Assembly (NCBI GenBank): GCA_965371445.1
Contig: CBDUYN010000211.1
Span: 1-16,509, forward strand
DNA length: 16,509 nt
Direction of reading: 5' to 3'
From: DASWIG01 sp965371445
Lineage (GTDB): Bacteria > Acidobacteriota > Thermoanaerobaculia > Multivoradales > J023
The translations under genes were made by a program, and so were the position numbers. Below the pieces are notes generated by a model. It saw nothing but the letters and a program-made list of their open reading frames with translations. It did not search any database and was not told the DNA's origin. Positions within the stretch are counted from its first letter, which is position 1. Each line of letters begins with the position of its first letter. Positions 15,571-16,509 of this stretch are shown here, piece after piece.

Positions 15571-15719
15571 TCGCCTCGCTGCGCGCCGGACACCGGCGAA
15601 TCATCTACGCCCTGGTCGTGTTGCTGCCGCTACTGATCTTTCTGGCTCTTTCCGCACGCCAGCAAGTGCCAGCGGTCGACGAGCTTCCCGCCGCCTCCAC
15701 CCGGGACGCCCAACCATGA
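15567..15719 (+). CDS. Very small single-pass membrane protein, 50 aa
   Basis: Family not recognised. The ATG at 15567 overlaps the previous stop (ATGA), follows GGGAGG at 8-nt spacing, and the stop overlaps the next ATG in the same way. The product has a basic start (MIASLRAGHRR), one hydrophobic helix (IIYALVVLLPLLIFLAL, residues 12-28) and a short polar tail ending DAQP. The double overlap is good evidence that it is translated as part of the operon. Confidence 0.7.
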   Translation: MIASLRAGHRRIIYALVVLLPLLIFLALSARQQVPAVDELPAASTRDAQP

Positions 15720-16084
15720 GCGTCGAATACAAAGCGGTCGGCTGGAACCGGCAAAAAAAGATTTACGACACCGTCGTCGTCGGCGGTCTGCTGCTCTATC
15801 TGGCGGTCTTCGTGGCTGCCAGCCTGATCCTGCGCCCCGACGGGACGATCGAGACCCTCCTGATCCGCGGCCTCGGTACGGCGGCGCTGCTGCTGCTACA
15901 CGTGATCCTCGCCATCGGACCGCTGTGCCGACTCGATCGGCGCTTTCGGCCACTGCTGTACAACCGGCGCCTCGCTCCGCCGGCCTCTGGTATCTTCGCG
16001 CGGAGCCGACGGATTTTCGCCGTTTGGAGCTTCCGCAATAAAGATGGGGCGGGACAGATGCAGCGCTCGCTCACGAGCCTGTGA
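15716..16084 (+). pseudogene. Truncated ferric-reductase-like membrane protein
   Basis: The first 85 residues (YKAVGWNRQKKIYD, helix at 20-38, TIETLLIRGLGTAALLLLHV, RRFRPLLYNRR) resemble the start of a multi-helix haem-type membrane protein, often carrying a Rieske domain, found beside similar genes in other phyla. His62 sits in the second helix where a haem ligand would be expected. After LLYNRR, at about 15971, the protein becomes Arg/Ser-rich with no further helices and stops at 16084. The remaining helices and cofactor domain are missing. It overlaps the 50-aa gene by ATGA. Family assignment is from memory of related proteins. Confidence 0.6.
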
Positions 16085-16109
16085 CGTCCGTCAGACCCAG
16101 GAACAGCAA

Positions 16110-16190
16110 GGTGGCGGCTATTTTCGGACGCTCGGGATCCCGCTCGTCGCCGGTCGCGGTTTTCTCTCGGAAGACCGGACCGGAAGCGAT
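16110..16190 (+). pseudogene. Fragment of ADOP/MacB-FtsX-type permease
   Basis: In the frame of an ATG at 16044 the sequence reads YFRTLGIPLVAGRGF, then SEDRTGSD, at 16119-16187. This is the highly conserved periplasmic 'Y-F-R-T-L-G-I-P-L' motif of acidobacterial duplicated orphan permeases and related MacB-like proteins, which are over 700 residues long. Nothing else of the gene is visible on either side, so this is a small relic. Confidence 0.6.
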
Positions 16191-16290
16191 ACAGTCCATC
16201 GATACGCCGTATCATCGACTACAAGGCGCCGAGTGCCTTAGGTTGCGAGTGCCATCATCCTATCCGCCCTTGAAGCGGTGCTTCAGTTCC

Positions 16291-16509
16291 CTACCGTTTT
16301 CGACCATCTCGTCGTATCTCCGCTTTCACGATCCAGGTCTCCGACGCCAATGCCCAGCTCGACCGCCGGGAGCTCGGCTCGCCGGTCAGGGTGCCGGTCT
16401 CGCCGTCGAGGCGCAGGCCGGGCGGGAGCGAGCCCGAGTGCAGGCTCCAGGGATTTCCAAAAAAACGGAACCCCGATTCGGTCACTTTCTCGGTGCCTTG
16501 GCGGCGGTA
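16291..16509 (-). pseudogene. Partial Ig-like (He_PIG-type) domain remnant, runs off the window
   Basis: The frame enters from the right edge and reads WSLHSGSLPPGLRLDGETG then TLTGEP (16449-16375), the first half of a putative-Ig domain repeat found in surface and secreted proteins. The expected second half (a 'tFtv.VtDa' strand) does not follow on this strand. Instead it appears on the plus strand at 16322-16357 as AFTIQVSDANAQ. The minus frame continues with low-quality sequence to TAG at 16291. A local inversion would explain this. Confidence 0.5.

Overview
High-GC bacterial DNA (roughly two-thirds G+C by eye). The gene content points to Acidobacteriota or a relative, which is an inference. 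The hints are a piece of an ADOP-type FtsX/MacB permease, a long TPR/FG-GAP/ASPIC lipoprotein, a cNMP-FHA regulator, and palindromic REP-like units both between and inside genes. No tRNA, rRNA, transposase or phage gene was seen.

Layout. (1) 1-298: non-coding, dominated by a large imperfect palindrome with 63-bp arms at 53-115 and 216-278. (2) 299-2516: a cas6 gene on the minus strand and, just upstream of it, a CRISPR array of 16 repeats and 15 spacers. The repeat's minus strand ends in ATTGAGAC after a CCC-UUCG-GGG hairpin, and the variant repeats lie at the cas6 end. Pre-crRNA is therefore probably transcribed right to left, towards cas6, with the leader at about 2517-2870. No effector or adaptation cas gene is in the window. 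(3) 2517-3244: the leader, rich in inverted repeats and carrying a duplicated motif, followed by frame-broken coding remnants.

(4) 3245-13163: a long, tightly packed minus-strand operon, transcribed in the order LD-carboxypeptidase, cNMP/FHA protein, glycosyltransferase, scpA, scpB, rluB-type pseudouridine synthase, cmk, and a TPR/FG-GAP/ASPIC lipoprotein. The scpA-scpB-rluB-cmk junctions are 4-base ATGA/GTGA overlaps. This is a classic chromosome segregation, ribosome and nucleotide housekeeping block. (5) 13274-13532: a cation/proton antiporter that has lost its whole middle. Its remaining start codon is now in an open frame with the LD-carboxypeptidase.

(6) 13665-15971, plus strand: a Rieske plus glutamate-synthase-like FMN/Fe-S protein, two small membrane proteins and a ferric-reductase-like membrane protein cut off after about 85 residues. 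These look like one redox operon whose 3' end is lost. (7) 15972-16509: gene debris, with an ADOP permease fragment and an Ig-like (He_PIG-type) domain whose two halves read on opposite strands.

The right and left ends are rearranged, decaying accessory DNA. The centre is conserved core genome.
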